From: JAFGOM01 sp964605795
GTDB lineage: Archaea; Halobacteriota; Methanomicrobia; Methanomicrobiales; Methanospirillaceae
Assembly (NCBI GenBank): GCA_964605795.1
Contig: CAZSDZ010000033.1
Span: forward strand, 1 to 32,933
Direction: 5' to 3'
DNA: 32,933 nt
Made by a program: the position numbers and the translations under genes. This document shows, piece by piece, positions 15,914 to 23,769 of the stretch. Within the stretch, counting starts at the first letter, position 1, and the number at the start of each line of letters is the position of its first letter. The notes beneath the pieces are model-generated. The model saw only the letters and a list, made by a program, of their open reading frames with translations. It was not told where the DNA came from and ran no database searches.

Positions 15914-16705
15914 GTGTTCCGGCCCCGCATCATCCCCTGCCTCCTTTTACAGGATAACGGACTCGTGAAGACGACAGGGTTCAAAGAACCGCGTTATATC
16001 GGTGATCCCATAAACGCAGTCAGAATTTTTAATGAAAAACAAGCAGATGAACTAGTATTTCTTGATATCTCACTCTCAAAGCCGCAAGGTCTCTTCAAAA
16101 AAAAAACAGGGACAATTCAGTACGATCTTCTCAGAAAGATATCACGTGAGTGTTTTATGCCCTTTGCATACGGGGGTGGAATCACGAGTATCGATCAGAT
16201 TCAGACACTTGTTTCTATTGGAATCGAGAAGGTTGCAATTAACACCGGATTTTTTACCAATCCCGAACTGATTGCAGAGGCAAGTCACCAGTTTGGAAGT
16301 CAGAGTATCATCGTATCAATAGATGTAGTAAAGGGAAAAAACGGGAATTATGAGGTCATTACCCATGGGGGGACCAGAACTGCCAAAACCAATCTTCTCA
16401 CCGTTATCAGGGATGCAGAGAAGGCAGGGGCAGGAGAGATCCTCTGTACTGCAATAGACAGGGATGGAACCATGGAAGGATATGACATTGCCTTAATTCG
16501 GATGGTTTCAGATGCAGTACAGATCCCGGTTATTGCATGTGGGGGGGCCGGATCCCTCGAGGACATGACAGATGCCTATGTATCCGGTCATGCATCTGCC
16601 CTTGCAGCAGGAAGTCTCTTTGTCTATCATGGGCGCAAGCGGGCAGTTCTCATCAGCTACCCAACTCAGGATGAGATTGACAAAACATTTACCGGTGATG
16701 TATGA
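15914..16705 (+). CDS. HisF-like cyclase partner (WbpI-type) lacking catalytic Asp11
   Basis: A (beta/alpha)8-barrel protein of 263 residues starting at GTG 15914, ten bases after the start of a strong GGGAGG; the longer frame to 15791 would overlap the HisH-like gene by 120 bases. The barrel motifs FAYGGGI, KVAINTGF, VSIDVVKG, AIDRDGTMEG and IPVIACGGAG are present. In true HisF the first strand carries the catalytic Asp11 (CLDVKDG); here it reads IPCLLLQDNG, so that Asp is Leu. The second catalytic-type Asp (D137 in SIDVVKG) is kept. This fits an ammonia-channelling subunit for the sugar amidotransferase and not an imidazole glycerol phosphate synthase. Confidence 0.9.
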   Translation: MFRPRIIPCLLLQDNGLVKTTGFKEPRYIGDPINAVRIFNEKQADELVFLDISLSKPQGLFKKKTGTIQYDLLRKISRECFMPFAYGGGITSIDQIQTLVSIGIEKVAINTGFFTNPELIAEASHQFGSQSIIVSIDVVKGKNGNYEVITHGGTRTAKTNLLTVIRDAEKAGAGEILCTAIDRDGTMEGYDIALIRMVSDAVQIPVIACGGAGSLEDMTDAYVSGHASALAAGSLFVYHGRKRAVLISYPTQDEIDKTFTGDV

Positions 16706-17754
16706 AGATCGTTGTTGACATCAATCATCCTGCCCATGTGCACTACTTTAAACATTTCATCTGGCAGATGCAGGAACGGGGTCATGAGATATTGATAACC
16801 ACGATTGATAAGGAAGTTACTCTGGAACTGCTCAACGCATATCAACTCCCCTATCTCTGTCTTGGAAAACACCAGAAAGGAATTGGAAAGAAGATCTTTT
16901 CTATCCCTATTAAGGATATCAGAATGTTTCTCGCGGTTTTCCGGTTTCATCCTGACATTTTTATCGGGTTTGGTTCGATTCGTGCTGCTCATGTCTCACG
17001 ACTGCTCCAAAAACCCTGCATCGCGCTTGACGATACAGAACATGCAACCTGGGAACATCTCCTGTATGTCCCCTGTACCGATGCGATTATCACCCCGATC
17101 TGGTTTAAAAAGGATTTTGGATCAAAACACATCAGGTATGATGGGTATACCGAACTCGCTTATCTTCATCCTGATTATTTTACCCCGGATATCGGAGTTC
17201 TTGATGAAATCGGTCTTTGCGAGGGAGACAGGTTCGTTATTGTCCGCTTTGTCTCATGGGATGCAAGTCACGATATCGGGCATACCGGGATTATGCATAA
17301 AAAAGAACTTATTGAAACAATCCTTCCCTATGCCAGGGTTTTTATCTCGTCTGAAGGGGTATTACCGAAAGAACTTGAACCATACCGAATCCGGATTCCT
17401 CCGGAAAGGCTTCATCACCTCCTGTATTATGCAACACTCTATATCGGTGAAGGGGCTACGACTGCTTCAGAATGTGCAGTTATGGGAACCCATGCCCTCT
17501 ATGTCAACACACTCCGACTTGGGTATACGGATGAAGAAGAAGAAGCATATGGTCTGGTTTATACCTTCTCTGATCCAACCGGAATGGAAGAGGCTGTGAT
17601 AAAAAAAGCAGTGGAATTACTGACAAATAAAAATATTAAGGCCGAAGGGAGAGAAAAAAGGGTTAAATTGCTCAAAGACAAAATTGATCTCACACAATAT
17701 ATCATCTGGTTTGTCGAACAGTATCCAGATAGTCTCATTTCCAATGTACCATAA
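16702..17754 (+). CDS. DUF354 family protein, GT-B-like fold
   Basis: A 350-residue soluble protein beginning MKIVVDINHPAHVHYFKHFIW, the hallmark of the archaeal DUF354 family, which resembles UDP-GlcNAc 2-epimerases and GT-B glycosyltransferases. Other conserved parts are DIFIGFGSIRAAHVSRLL, ALDDTEHATWEH, YDGYTELAYLHP and IGEGATTASECAVMGTHALYV, the last being the typical nucleotide-sugar-binding loop. The start overlaps the preceding stop by four bases (ATGA). In this operon it could be an epimerase or transferase acting on the acetamidino sugar; which one is not decided by sequence. Confidence 0.82.
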   Translation: MKIVVDINHPAHVHYFKHFIWQMQERGHEILITTIDKEVTLELLNAYQLPYLCLGKHQKGIGKKIFSIPIKDIRMFLAVFRFHPDIFIGFGSIRAAHVSRLLQKPCIALDDTEHATWEHLLYVPCTDAIITPIWFKKDFGSKHIRYDGYTELAYLHPDYFTPDIGVLDEIGLCEGDRFVIVRFVSWDASHDIGHTGIMHKKELIETILPYARVFISSEGVLPKELEPYRIRIPPERLHHLLYYATLYIGEGATTASECAVMGTHALYVNTLRLGYTDEEEEAYGLVYTFSDPTGMEEAVIKKAVELLTNKNIKAEGREKRVKLLKDKIDLTQYIIWFVEQYPDSLISNVP

Positions 17755-17776
17755 TCATGCCTGACCTTGATTCATT

Positions 17777-19117
17777 ATGATTGACCTTATTCACAAAATA
17801 AAAGATCAGAGTGCCTGTATCGGAATAATCGGACTTGGTTATGTTGGTCTTCCCCTGTCACTTGCTTTTTCACAAAAATTACAGGTCATCGGATATGATA
17901 TTGATCCTGCATTAATATCCGGTCTGCTAGAAGGTCAGTCTCATATCAGTGATATCAGTGATGAAAATCTCCGAGATACATTGGGAGTATCATTTCATCC
18001 CACAGATAAGGTATCTGATCTCAAAGAAGCAGATTTTATCATCATCTGCGTTCCGACCCCTCTTGACCAGGAGAAGATACCTGATCTGACCTACATCAAG
18101 AATGCCTGCATCGCTATCGCTTCCTTTTTACGTCCCGGGACCTTTATCATCCTTGAGAGTACCACGTATCCAGGAACCACCCTCGAAGTTGTCAGACCAA
18201 TCCTTGAGACCTCGGGTTATCGTGCAGGAAAGGATTTTGGCCTCGCATACTCTCCTGAACGGATTGATCCGGGAAACAAGTCATTCTCGGTTTCCGATAT
18301 CCCCAAGGTTGTCGGAGGAATCGACGAATCCTGTTCCCGGGTTGTTGCATCCCTCTATGGCAGTATTATTGAGGATATCATCACCGTATCAGATACCACT
18401 ACTGCAGAATCGGTGAAGATGGTTGAGAATATCTTTCGAAATGTAAACATCGCCCTGGTGAATGAACTATCTCTTATCTTTGAACAGATGGGAGTAAACA
18501 TCTGGGAGATAATCGATGCTGCTGCAACGAAACCATATGGGTTTATGCCGTTTTATCCCGGACCGGGGATAGGGGGGCATTGTATCCCGCTCGATCCCTA
18601 CTACATGTCTTATAAGGCAAAAAAATATGGATTTATTCCCCAGTTTATCGAGAAATCCGGTGAAATAAATGAATTTATGCCTTTTCACGTCGTTAATCTG
18701 ATCGAAAAAGGACTGAAACAGGTGCATCAGCCAATTATGGGATCCTCGATTGCAGTTCTTGGTCTGACCTATAAACGGGATCTCAGTGATACGAGGGAGA
18801 CACCGGCATGTGAGGTTATCGATGAACTGGATCGTCTTGGGGCACAGGTTCGGGTATATGATCCGTATATCAAAGAATTACAGACACGGCACGGAATTTA
18901 CCGGTCAGGTAATACCCTGCAGGAGACGCTCACCGGAGCAGATTGTGCCGTATTTCTTGTTGATCATGAGGCATTCTGCTCTCTTGATCTCGGTTCTCTT
19001 GGAAAAATGCTGAAAAAACCCGTAGTTATTGATTGTAAAAATATCTTTTCAGAATCCAGTCCAGATATTATATACCTTGGTCTTGGAAAAGGCGAGACCA
19101 TATCCGGATTACGATAA
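17777..19117 (+). CDS. UDP-N-acetyl-hexosamine 6-dehydrogenase (WbpA/WecC-type)
   Basis: NAD-dependent enzyme oxidising C6 of UDP-GlcNAc or UDP-ManNAc to the uronic acid. The Rossmann motif GLGYVG (19-24) lies at the N-terminus. ESTTYPGTT and the PERIDPG loop of the WbpA/WecC group follow, then the catalytic cysteine C269 in GPGIGGHCIPLDP and the C-terminal domain with GLTYKRDLSDTRETPA. The 446 residues are full length. Paired with an amidotransferase set it fits a route to an acetamidino-modified diamino uronic acid. The 3-oxidase, aminotransferase and acetyltransferase (WbpB, WbpE, WbpD equivalents) are not in the window and must lie elsewhere. Confidence 0.93.
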   Translation: MIDLIHKIKDQSACIGIIGLGYVGLPLSLAFSQKLQVIGYDIDPALISGLLEGQSHISDISDENLRDTLGVSFHPTDKVSDLKEADFIIICVPTPLDQEKIPDLTYIKNACIAIASFLRPGTFIILESTTYPGTTLEVVRPILETSGYRAGKDFGLAYSPERIDPGNKSFSVSDIPKVVGGIDESCSRVVASLYGSIIEDIITVSDTTTAESVKMVENIFRNVNIALVNELSLIFEQMGVNIWEIIDAAATKPYGFMPFYPGPGIGGHCIPLDPYYMSYKAKKYGFIPQFIEKSGEINEFMPFHVVNLIEKGLKQVHQPIMGSSIAVLGLTYKRDLSDTRETPACEVIDELDRLGAQVRVYDPYIKELQTRHGIYRSGNTLQETLTGADCAVFLVDHEAFCSLDLGSLGKMLKKPVVIDCKNIFSESSPDIIYLGLGKGETISGLR

Positions 19118-19128
19118 AGGCAGATAAT

Positions 19129-20712
19129 ATGACCCCCAGAGTCTGTCCACTCGTATCCATGAAATCATTTTTTAAAAGAACCGGCTCTGATATCGGTTTT
19201 CTCTGTGCTGTCCTTTTCGTAATTCTCTTAAATATCATCATCAGGTTCCCGGTTGTCCCCCATGAGATCGGGATTGATTCCTTTTTTATTCATTACCTGG
19301 GAGGAGTTATTGCGTCCGAAGGATCAATCCCCTGGTTACTCTCTCCCCTCTCTCTCTTTGGTTTATATCCGTACTCCTACCCGTCAGGTATCCCCATTCT
19401 CCTTGCAATATTACATTCTTTCACCGGACTGGAGATGGAATGGATCATCTACGGATTTGCCCTATGTATGGGACTTCTTGGTATCGGAACCTCGTATTTG
19501 CTTGCCGGTGAATTCTTCCGGTCCCGGGGATTGCAACTTCTCTTTGCTTTTGTATTCTCACTCTCTCCTCTTACTCTTAAATTTACCATATGGACTGCAT
19601 CAACCCGTGGTGCATTCCTCATGCTTCTTCCCCTTGCCCTCTGGTCACTTATAGGGTTCTGCAAAGAGAAGTCTGCTTTGTATCTTCTCGTGACAATATC
19701 CCTTTATTTTCTGCTCTGGTCTGTGCACCGGCTCTTTCTTCTTCTCATCCCAATAACCATCCTCTGCCTGGTTCTGTACCTCGGAAAGACCCACATCTCT
19801 CCAAAACGACAGCAGGATCATTCTGTTCTCTTTTTCGGGATCCTTTTTGGTGCAATACTCGTATCAGTTTCTATCTATATACTTCAGTTTATCGAACTGG
19901 CAGAGTTGTACCAGTACTCAGATACCTACTGGGGCCTTCGATACTTCTCCTTTTCATCTCTTCCCGTGTGGGTTAATTATCTTGTAGGAAATGCCATAGA
20001 GATTGGAGCACGGTTTGTTCTCCTTCTTCCCCTTGCTGCAGCAGGTCTCATTTCTTTCATGAGAAAAGATGTTGTGTCTGTAAACGAATGGTTTATTATC
20101 GGTACAACTCTCTTTTTCCTCCCTTTTCTCGGGTATTCTATCCAGATATACCAGATATTACTCCCCTTTATCTGCCTGCTTGCAGTATATGGGATTGTAT
20201 TTCTGATAAAAGAGAGAAGAACGCAGGTTGCAAAGGTGATTGTATCCCTGATTATTCTCCTTCTTCTCCTCTTCTCCTCGTTTGGGACACTGGTCATCAG
20301 GGATGCAGGAGCAGACTCATCCGGGGTTCATAATTATGCAGAAGAAGAGACGGTCTCGGTTGCAGAGTTTTTGCAGGAAGAATCAACCATTCCCGGGGAG
20401 ATTGAAGGATCGTTGTCGCTCTTTATTGCCGCATATTCAGGGAGATGGGCACCGATGCCTGAAGATCTTTCCTGTCTTATTGGTGATAAGACCCATCAAA
20501 TCCCAATAATCGAGATAAGACAGGTAAACCTGTTTAACCCTCATTCATGGGAAGGGTTTGTTAAGTATCCCTTCCTCATTAAGGAGGGAATTGCCTGCAC
20601 GTATGAGGCTGAGTATCTCATTGCAGGCAGTGGCTGTTATCGTGCTGTTCCTGCAGGGACATACCAGATCTATGACAACGGCCTTCACTCTGTCATATAT
20701 AATCAGGGGTAG
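19129..20712 (+). CDS. Multi-pass membrane protein, GT-C-like
   Basis: A 527-residue polytopic protein with about 10-12 hydrophobic helices and a C-terminal soluble tail of about 125 residues. The first outer loop reads EIGIDSFFIHYLGGVIASEG and ends with YPYSYPSGIPILLAILH, the same plan (acidic residue near an aromatic/His pair, then YP-x-G) as the protein at 11207-12952, but the two are not close in sequence. A glycosyltransferase or oligosaccharyltransferase-related role is suggested by fold and operon only. It starts 11 bases after the dehydrogenase and is the last plus-strand gene of the glycan block. ATG 19159 is an alternative start. Confidence 0.7.
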   Translation: MTPRVCPLVSMKSFFKRTGSDIGFLCAVLFVILLNIIIRFPVVPHEIGIDSFFIHYLGGVIASEGSIPWLLSPLSLFGLYPYSYPSGIPILLAILHSFTGLEMEWIIYGFALCMGLLGIGTSYLLAGEFFRSRGLQLLFAFVFSLSPLTLKFTIWTASTRGAFLMLLPLALWSLIGFCKEKSALYLLVTISLYFLLWSVHRLFLLLIPITILCLVLYLGKTHISPKRQQDHSVLFFGILFGAILVSVSIYILQFIELAELYQYSDTYWGLRYFSFSSLPVWVNYLVGNAIEIGARFVLLLPLAAAGLISFMRKDVVSVNEWFIIGTTLFFLPFLGYSIQIYQILLPFICLLAVYGIVFLIKERRTQVAKVIVSLIILLLLLFSSFGTLVIRDAGADSSGVHNYAEEETVSVAEFLQEESTIPGEIEGSLSLFIAAYSGRWAPMPEDLSCLIGDKTHQIPIIEIRQVNLFNPHSWEGFVKYPFLIKEGIACTYEAEYLIAGSGCYRAVPAGTYQIYDNGLHSVIYNQG

Positions 20713-20802
20713 ATCGAAATTATATGTTTCTCGACGAATCATCAGACATTTTCCACATCTCCGAATTCATGACCCTCTCTGTGAAATTATTATTCTGTCA
20801 CC

Positions 20803-20817
20803 CTGGTTTTCAACCAG
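20803..20817. terminator. Small hairpin between convergent genes
   Basis: CTGGTT and AACCAG form a 6-base stem around TTC, directly beyond the HMG-CoA reductase stop and 90 bases after the end of the plus-strand membrane protein gene. No T tract follows on either strand, so termination activity is uncertain. Confidence 0.3.
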
Positions 20818-20827
20818 CCCCGAAGAT

Positions 20828-22033
20828 CTACCGGCCAAGTTCCTGATGGGCACGTGCCAGGTGCTGTGCTGCCTGGGCACCGATAAGGGAGAGTTCTCCT
20901 GCAAGCACCCCTGTTGCCACAATCTCCGCCAGTTTCTTTGCATGTGTTCCCGGCGGGTCTCCACCCCCGGCAACACCGAGCATCGAGAGGCACTCTGCCT
21001 GGGTTCCAAGACGCGTTCCCCCCCCAACTGTCCCAACCGGGAGAGCAGGCAGGGTAACCGAAGCATAGATCCCGTCATCAATGGGATCAATCGTGGTGAT
21101 ACATAAAGATCCCTCAACAACGTGAGCAGGATCCTGGCCACATGCAATAAACATTGCTGCGATGATATTTGCCGCATGGGCATTAAATCCAAGAGAACCG
21201 GCACGTGCTGATCCTACAAGATTTTTCCGGATAGAGACTTCTATCATGGTCTTTGAGTCAGTCTTAAAGATATCTTTTATCTGTTCTTCAGAAAGACTGA
21301 CTCCCGCAGATACCGATCGCCCGCGACCGAGAATCATACTAATTGCGGCCGGTTTTTTGTCAGTACAGACGTTTCCGGAGAGGGATATTAGTCTTGCGCC
21401 GGTTTTAAGGGATATTACTTCTGCAGCCTTTTCACTTGCTATCGTGACCATGTTCATCCCCATGGCATCCCCGGTGCTAAAGCAGAGTCGTACATACACA
21501 CTGGTCCCGGCATGATAGGTCTGAATATCAGTAACTCTCCCGTGTCTCGTTGTCTGCTGTGCAGCGTCAGCAATCTCATCTTTGTGACCTGCAATCCAGT
21601 CCACGGTATCACGGGCATGGATGACACTTTTGGTTGCAAATACCGGTGCCCGTGTCATCTGGTCAGCAAAGATACGAACCTCTGCACCTCCTGCTTTTGA
21701 TATCGCACTACACCCCCGATTGACCGAGGCCACTAAAGCTCCTTCTGTTGTAGCGAGCGGGAGAAAAAAAGAGCCTTTCGCATATTCTCCATGCATGAGA
21801 ACCGGTCCTGCAACACCAAGGGGGACCTGGACTGCACCGATCATATTTTCACAGTTTTTCCGTACCACATCATCAAGCGGGATCGAGACCATGCCGGTAA
21901 GGGGCATCTGCACTCCGGTCTCCTCTTCGATATATCTCCTTCTTATCGCAACCGCTTCTGCTGGTGGAACCAGAGCATCAAGGGCATATAACTTCAGTGA
22001 TCCTTCCTTGAGGCGGGCCAGATACGAATTCAT
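20828..22033 (-). CDS. hmgA: Hydroxymethylglutaryl-CoA reductase, class I (NADPH)
   Basis: Makes mevalonate from HMG-CoA for archaeal isoprenoid lipids. The 401-residue protein lacks the eukaryotic membrane part. Catalytic motifs are in order: Glu in ATTEGALVASVNRG, Asp in GDAMGMNMV, Lys in CTDKKPAAIS, and His near the C-terminus in LARAHQELGR. NAD(P)H-binding DAMGMNM and GTVGGGTRLGTQ are class I signatures. The start ATG at 22033 has no Shine-Dalgarno sequence; the bases around and before it form a 12-base palindrome. The gene is monocistronic on the minus strand and converges with the glycan block. Confidence 0.96.
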   Translation of the reverse strand: MNSYLARLKEGSLKLYALDALVPPAEAVAIRRRYIEEETGVQMPLTGMVSIPLDDVVRKNCENMIGAVQVPLGVAGPVLMHGEYAKGSFFLPLATTEGALVASVNRGCSAISKAGGAEVRIFADQMTRAPVFATKSVIHARDTVDWIAGHKDEIADAAQQTTRHGRVTDIQTYHAGTSVYVRLCFSTGDAMGMNMVTIASEKAAEVISLKTGARLISLSGNVCTDKKPAAISMILGRGRSVSAGVSLSEEQIKDIFKTDSKTMIEVSIRKNLVGSARAGSLGFNAHAANIIAAMFIACGQDPAHVVEGSLCITTIDPIDDGIYASVTLPALPVGTVGGGTRLGTQAECLSMLGVAGGGDPPGTHAKKLAEIVATGVLAGELSLIGAQAAQHLARAHQELGR

Positions 22034-22044
22034 ACGTATACGTA
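22033..22044. promoter_or_regulatory. 12-base perfect palindrome at the hmgA start codon
   Basis: TACGTATACGTA reads the same on both strands and overlaps the first base of the hmgA ATG. It replaces a ribosome-binding site. It could be a repressor operator in a short-leader promoter or simply a low-complexity alternation. Confidence 0.35.
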
Positions 22045-22263
22045 CGATCTGCCAGCAAGATAACGCTTTATGTCATCCAGTAATACGAGGCATTATGCCC
22101 TTATCTGCAACCAAAAAAACCCAGAATTATCTGAAAGCTAAAATCCTTTCGAGACGCGATAAAATTGTAGTCACCCTTCTCCTTTCTGATGAGACATAAA
22201 GATATCATGATTCAAGTACAACAATAGTGAGATTGAACCGGATACAAAACGGCATGCCTGTTT

Positions 22264-22692
22264 TTAAGTATTATCAATCAAAGATTCTTCATCCATGCTG
22301 ACAGGGGAGTCATCACGGAATAACTCTCTTCCGACACCCCATATCTCATCTATCTCCTCTATGGAGAGAGAAAGGAATTGCGGAAATGACCAGCAGAAGA
22401 GGGATTTTTGGCCTTCATTTCGCAACGCAGAAACAGCCAGTTTCTGTGCATCAGTATCGATATCAGCGAATATCCCATGGCTGATCTTTTTAATCCCGAT
22501 CCCAAGAATGGGATATTCCCGGGAGATGAGAGCGGCAACGGTATCAGGATCTGAATAAATCCTGCAGGGATATATCACTCTCTGGAGATGAGAAAGGAAG
22601 TTATCACTGATATTCACATGAACAGTCAGATAAACACCGTTCTGGAGATGGATCTGGCCCTTTATATACCCGGGTTCATATGATTGCGTCAT
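22264..22692 (-). CDS. Unrecognised small protein, tandem paralog B
   Basis: A 142-residue protein with no membrane helix or signal peptide. It aligns without gaps over about 83 positions with the product of the upstream gene (22676-23080): by hand 25 identical residues, including QI-x-L-x-N at the N-terminus, PD-x-x-AA, IG-x-K, and the core GIFADID against DIFVDID. The conserved IEEI-x-E-x-W follows with a one-residue shift. Its start lies inside the end of the upstream gene (17-base overlap), so translation is coupled. I do not recognise the family. The acidic C-terminal tail (DEESLIDNT) is specific to this copy. Confidence 0.75.
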   Translation of the reverse strand: MTQSYEPGYIKGQIHLQNGVYLTVHVNISDNFLSHLQRVIYPCRIYSDPDTVAALISREYPILGIGIKKISHGIFADIDTDAQKLAVSALRNEGQKSLFCWSFPQFLSLSIEEIDEIWGVGRELFRDDSPVSMDEESLIDNT

Positions 22693-23080
22693 TCTCTGGT
22701 TCTTTTTCTAATATGTTTTTCCGTTCTATCCTGAGCCGGCTGTTCCATTCCTCTTTAATCTCCTCAATACGTAACCGGATACAATCAGGAAAGGTATTAG
22801 CATATACACATACTTCCTGTCCGGTGTGTAGTCGTCTGCTGATTGAAAGGACTGCATCAACAGCATCAATGTCCACGAATATGTCCCGTACTCCTTCCTT
22901 TTTCCCGATAGCAGTAACATAACTGTTCCGTGCAAGTTCTGCTGCGATGAGATCAGGATGGTAGAACATTCTTGATCGAAATAACGATTTTTGCAGGATC
23001 GGTATCAGATCAATCTCACGCTTTAGTTTTATCGTGATAATGATGTTATTTTCAAGTCGTATCTGGCAGGTATACGTCAT
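22676..23080 (-). CDS. Unrecognised small protein, tandem paralog A
   Basis: A 134-residue soluble protein starting MTYTCQIRLENNIIITIKL at ATG 23080; the frame is open to 23122, but the extra 14 residues would overlap the upstream stop and are not matched by the paralog. The centre has DIFVDIDAVDAVLSISRRL and the end has LRIEEIKEEWNSRLRIERK, a probable amphipathic helix. The alpha/beta pattern with short strands suggests a compact single domain. It lies 11 bases after the secreted-protein gene and overlaps paralog B, so the three are probably one transcript. Function unknown. Confidence 0.72.
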   Translation of the reverse strand: MTYTCQIRLENNIIITIKLKREIDLIPILQKSLFRSRMFYHPDLIAAELARNSYVTAIGKKEGVRDIFVDIDAVDAVLSISRRLHTGQEVCVYANTFPDCIRLRIEEIKEEWNSRLRIERKNILEKEPENDAII

Positions 23081-23091
23081 AATACATTGCA

Positions 23092-23568
23092 TCAAAAGGA
23101 AGACTGAGGATAAGCACAACACTCAGCAAACCGTTTTCCGTCCGGAATTGCTCCCTGGTATCTGCTGATGATTTCATCATACAACTCCTTATTTTTCCGG
23201 GATAACTCGGTAAAATTATATTTCCCTGAATAATTTTCCAGAAAGAGAGTTGAATTAACCTGATCTGTATTTGATTCTGCAAGCATGCAGGAAAGGTTTA
23301 TTTTCGTGCTATGATCTTTTTGTGAGAGAAATTCCTCATGAGGAGGTTTTAAAGACGATACCGATGGTTTTTTGAATTTTTCATCTGTTGCATTCTTTGT
23401 GGCCTGTTCCGGCTTTCCTGATCTGATAAGATCTTTAATAAACGCTGCTACCGTGTCACCGGTTCCTGAATCGTCTGTTCCTGTCATTTCTGATGCTGCA
23501 GATGTATCGAAAAGAGAAATGACAATGAGAAATACGAGAATAAATGTTATCCTGCGATAGTTTATCAT
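23092..23568 (-). CDS. Small secreted or lipid-anchored-like protein of unknown function
   Basis: About 158 residues beginning with a classic signal peptide: MINYRRITFILVFLIVISLF followed by DTSAASE, where cleavage is likely. The mature part is hydrophilic, with Asn-x-Ser/Thr sequons (NAT, NLS, NST, NYS, NFT) as expected of an exported glycoprotein, and two C-terminal cysteines close together (AECCAYP). I start at ATG 23568, six bases after a GGAG; ATG 23580 would add four residues. First gene of an apparent operon with the two paralogous small proteins. No homologous family recognised. Confidence 0.65.
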   Translation of the reverse strand: MINYRRITFILVFLIVISLFDTSAASEMTGTDDSGTGDTVAAFIKDLIRSGKPEQATKNATDEKFKKPSVSSLKPPHEEFLSQKDHSTKINLSCMLAESNTDQVNSTLFLENYSGKYNFTELSRKNKELYDEIISRYQGAIPDGKRFAECCAYPQSSF

Positions 23569-23601
23569 TCGCATCTCCAAATAGCCGGTTTTTGATATAT
23601 C

Positions 23602-23670
23602 ATCCCTTCTCTCCGGGTATCCCTTCGGGATGTCTTCATATTCCTGAATATGATGGGGCCTTTATCCCTT
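23602..23670. promoter_or_regulatory. Cluster of repeats upstream of the three-gene unit
   Basis: Seen on the plus strand: ATCCCTTC at 23602-23609 and again at 23619-23626, and ATCCCTT at 23664-23670. ATCCC-TTC-GGGAT forms an inverted repeat (23619-23631). CATATTC-CT-GAATATG (23637-23652) is a perfect 7-2-7 palindrome. For the minus-strand gene, a TATA-like GATATATC (23593-23600) lies about 25-30 bases before ATG 23568 and these repeats lie at or upstream of it, the usual place for an archaeal activator. Confidence 0.5.
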
Positions 23671-23769
23671 AAAAACTAAGAGTCAGATCTTTTCGCATCC
23701 CTGATTTTCATCATAGGGTTGCATTACGAAGATATGGAGAGGAGACGTCCCGGATATCGAAAAAATTGA

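Noticed and set aside
15295..16705. Histidine biosynthesis hisH-hisF pair
   Set aside because: They follow a sugar amidotransferase, sit in a glycan operon, and the HisF-like protein lacks Asp11, so they are amidotransferase partners.
14074..20712. Recent horizontal transfer of the glycan block
   Set aside because: Base composition and codon style look like the neighbouring genes by eye, and no mobile element borders it; a proper composition analysis was not possible.
21621..22199. 192-codon plus-strand frame opposite hmgA
   Set aside because: It lies mostly antisense to the clearly real HMG-CoA reductase; its 34-codon tail (from 22094) shows no recognisable features and only a weak ribosome-binding signal.
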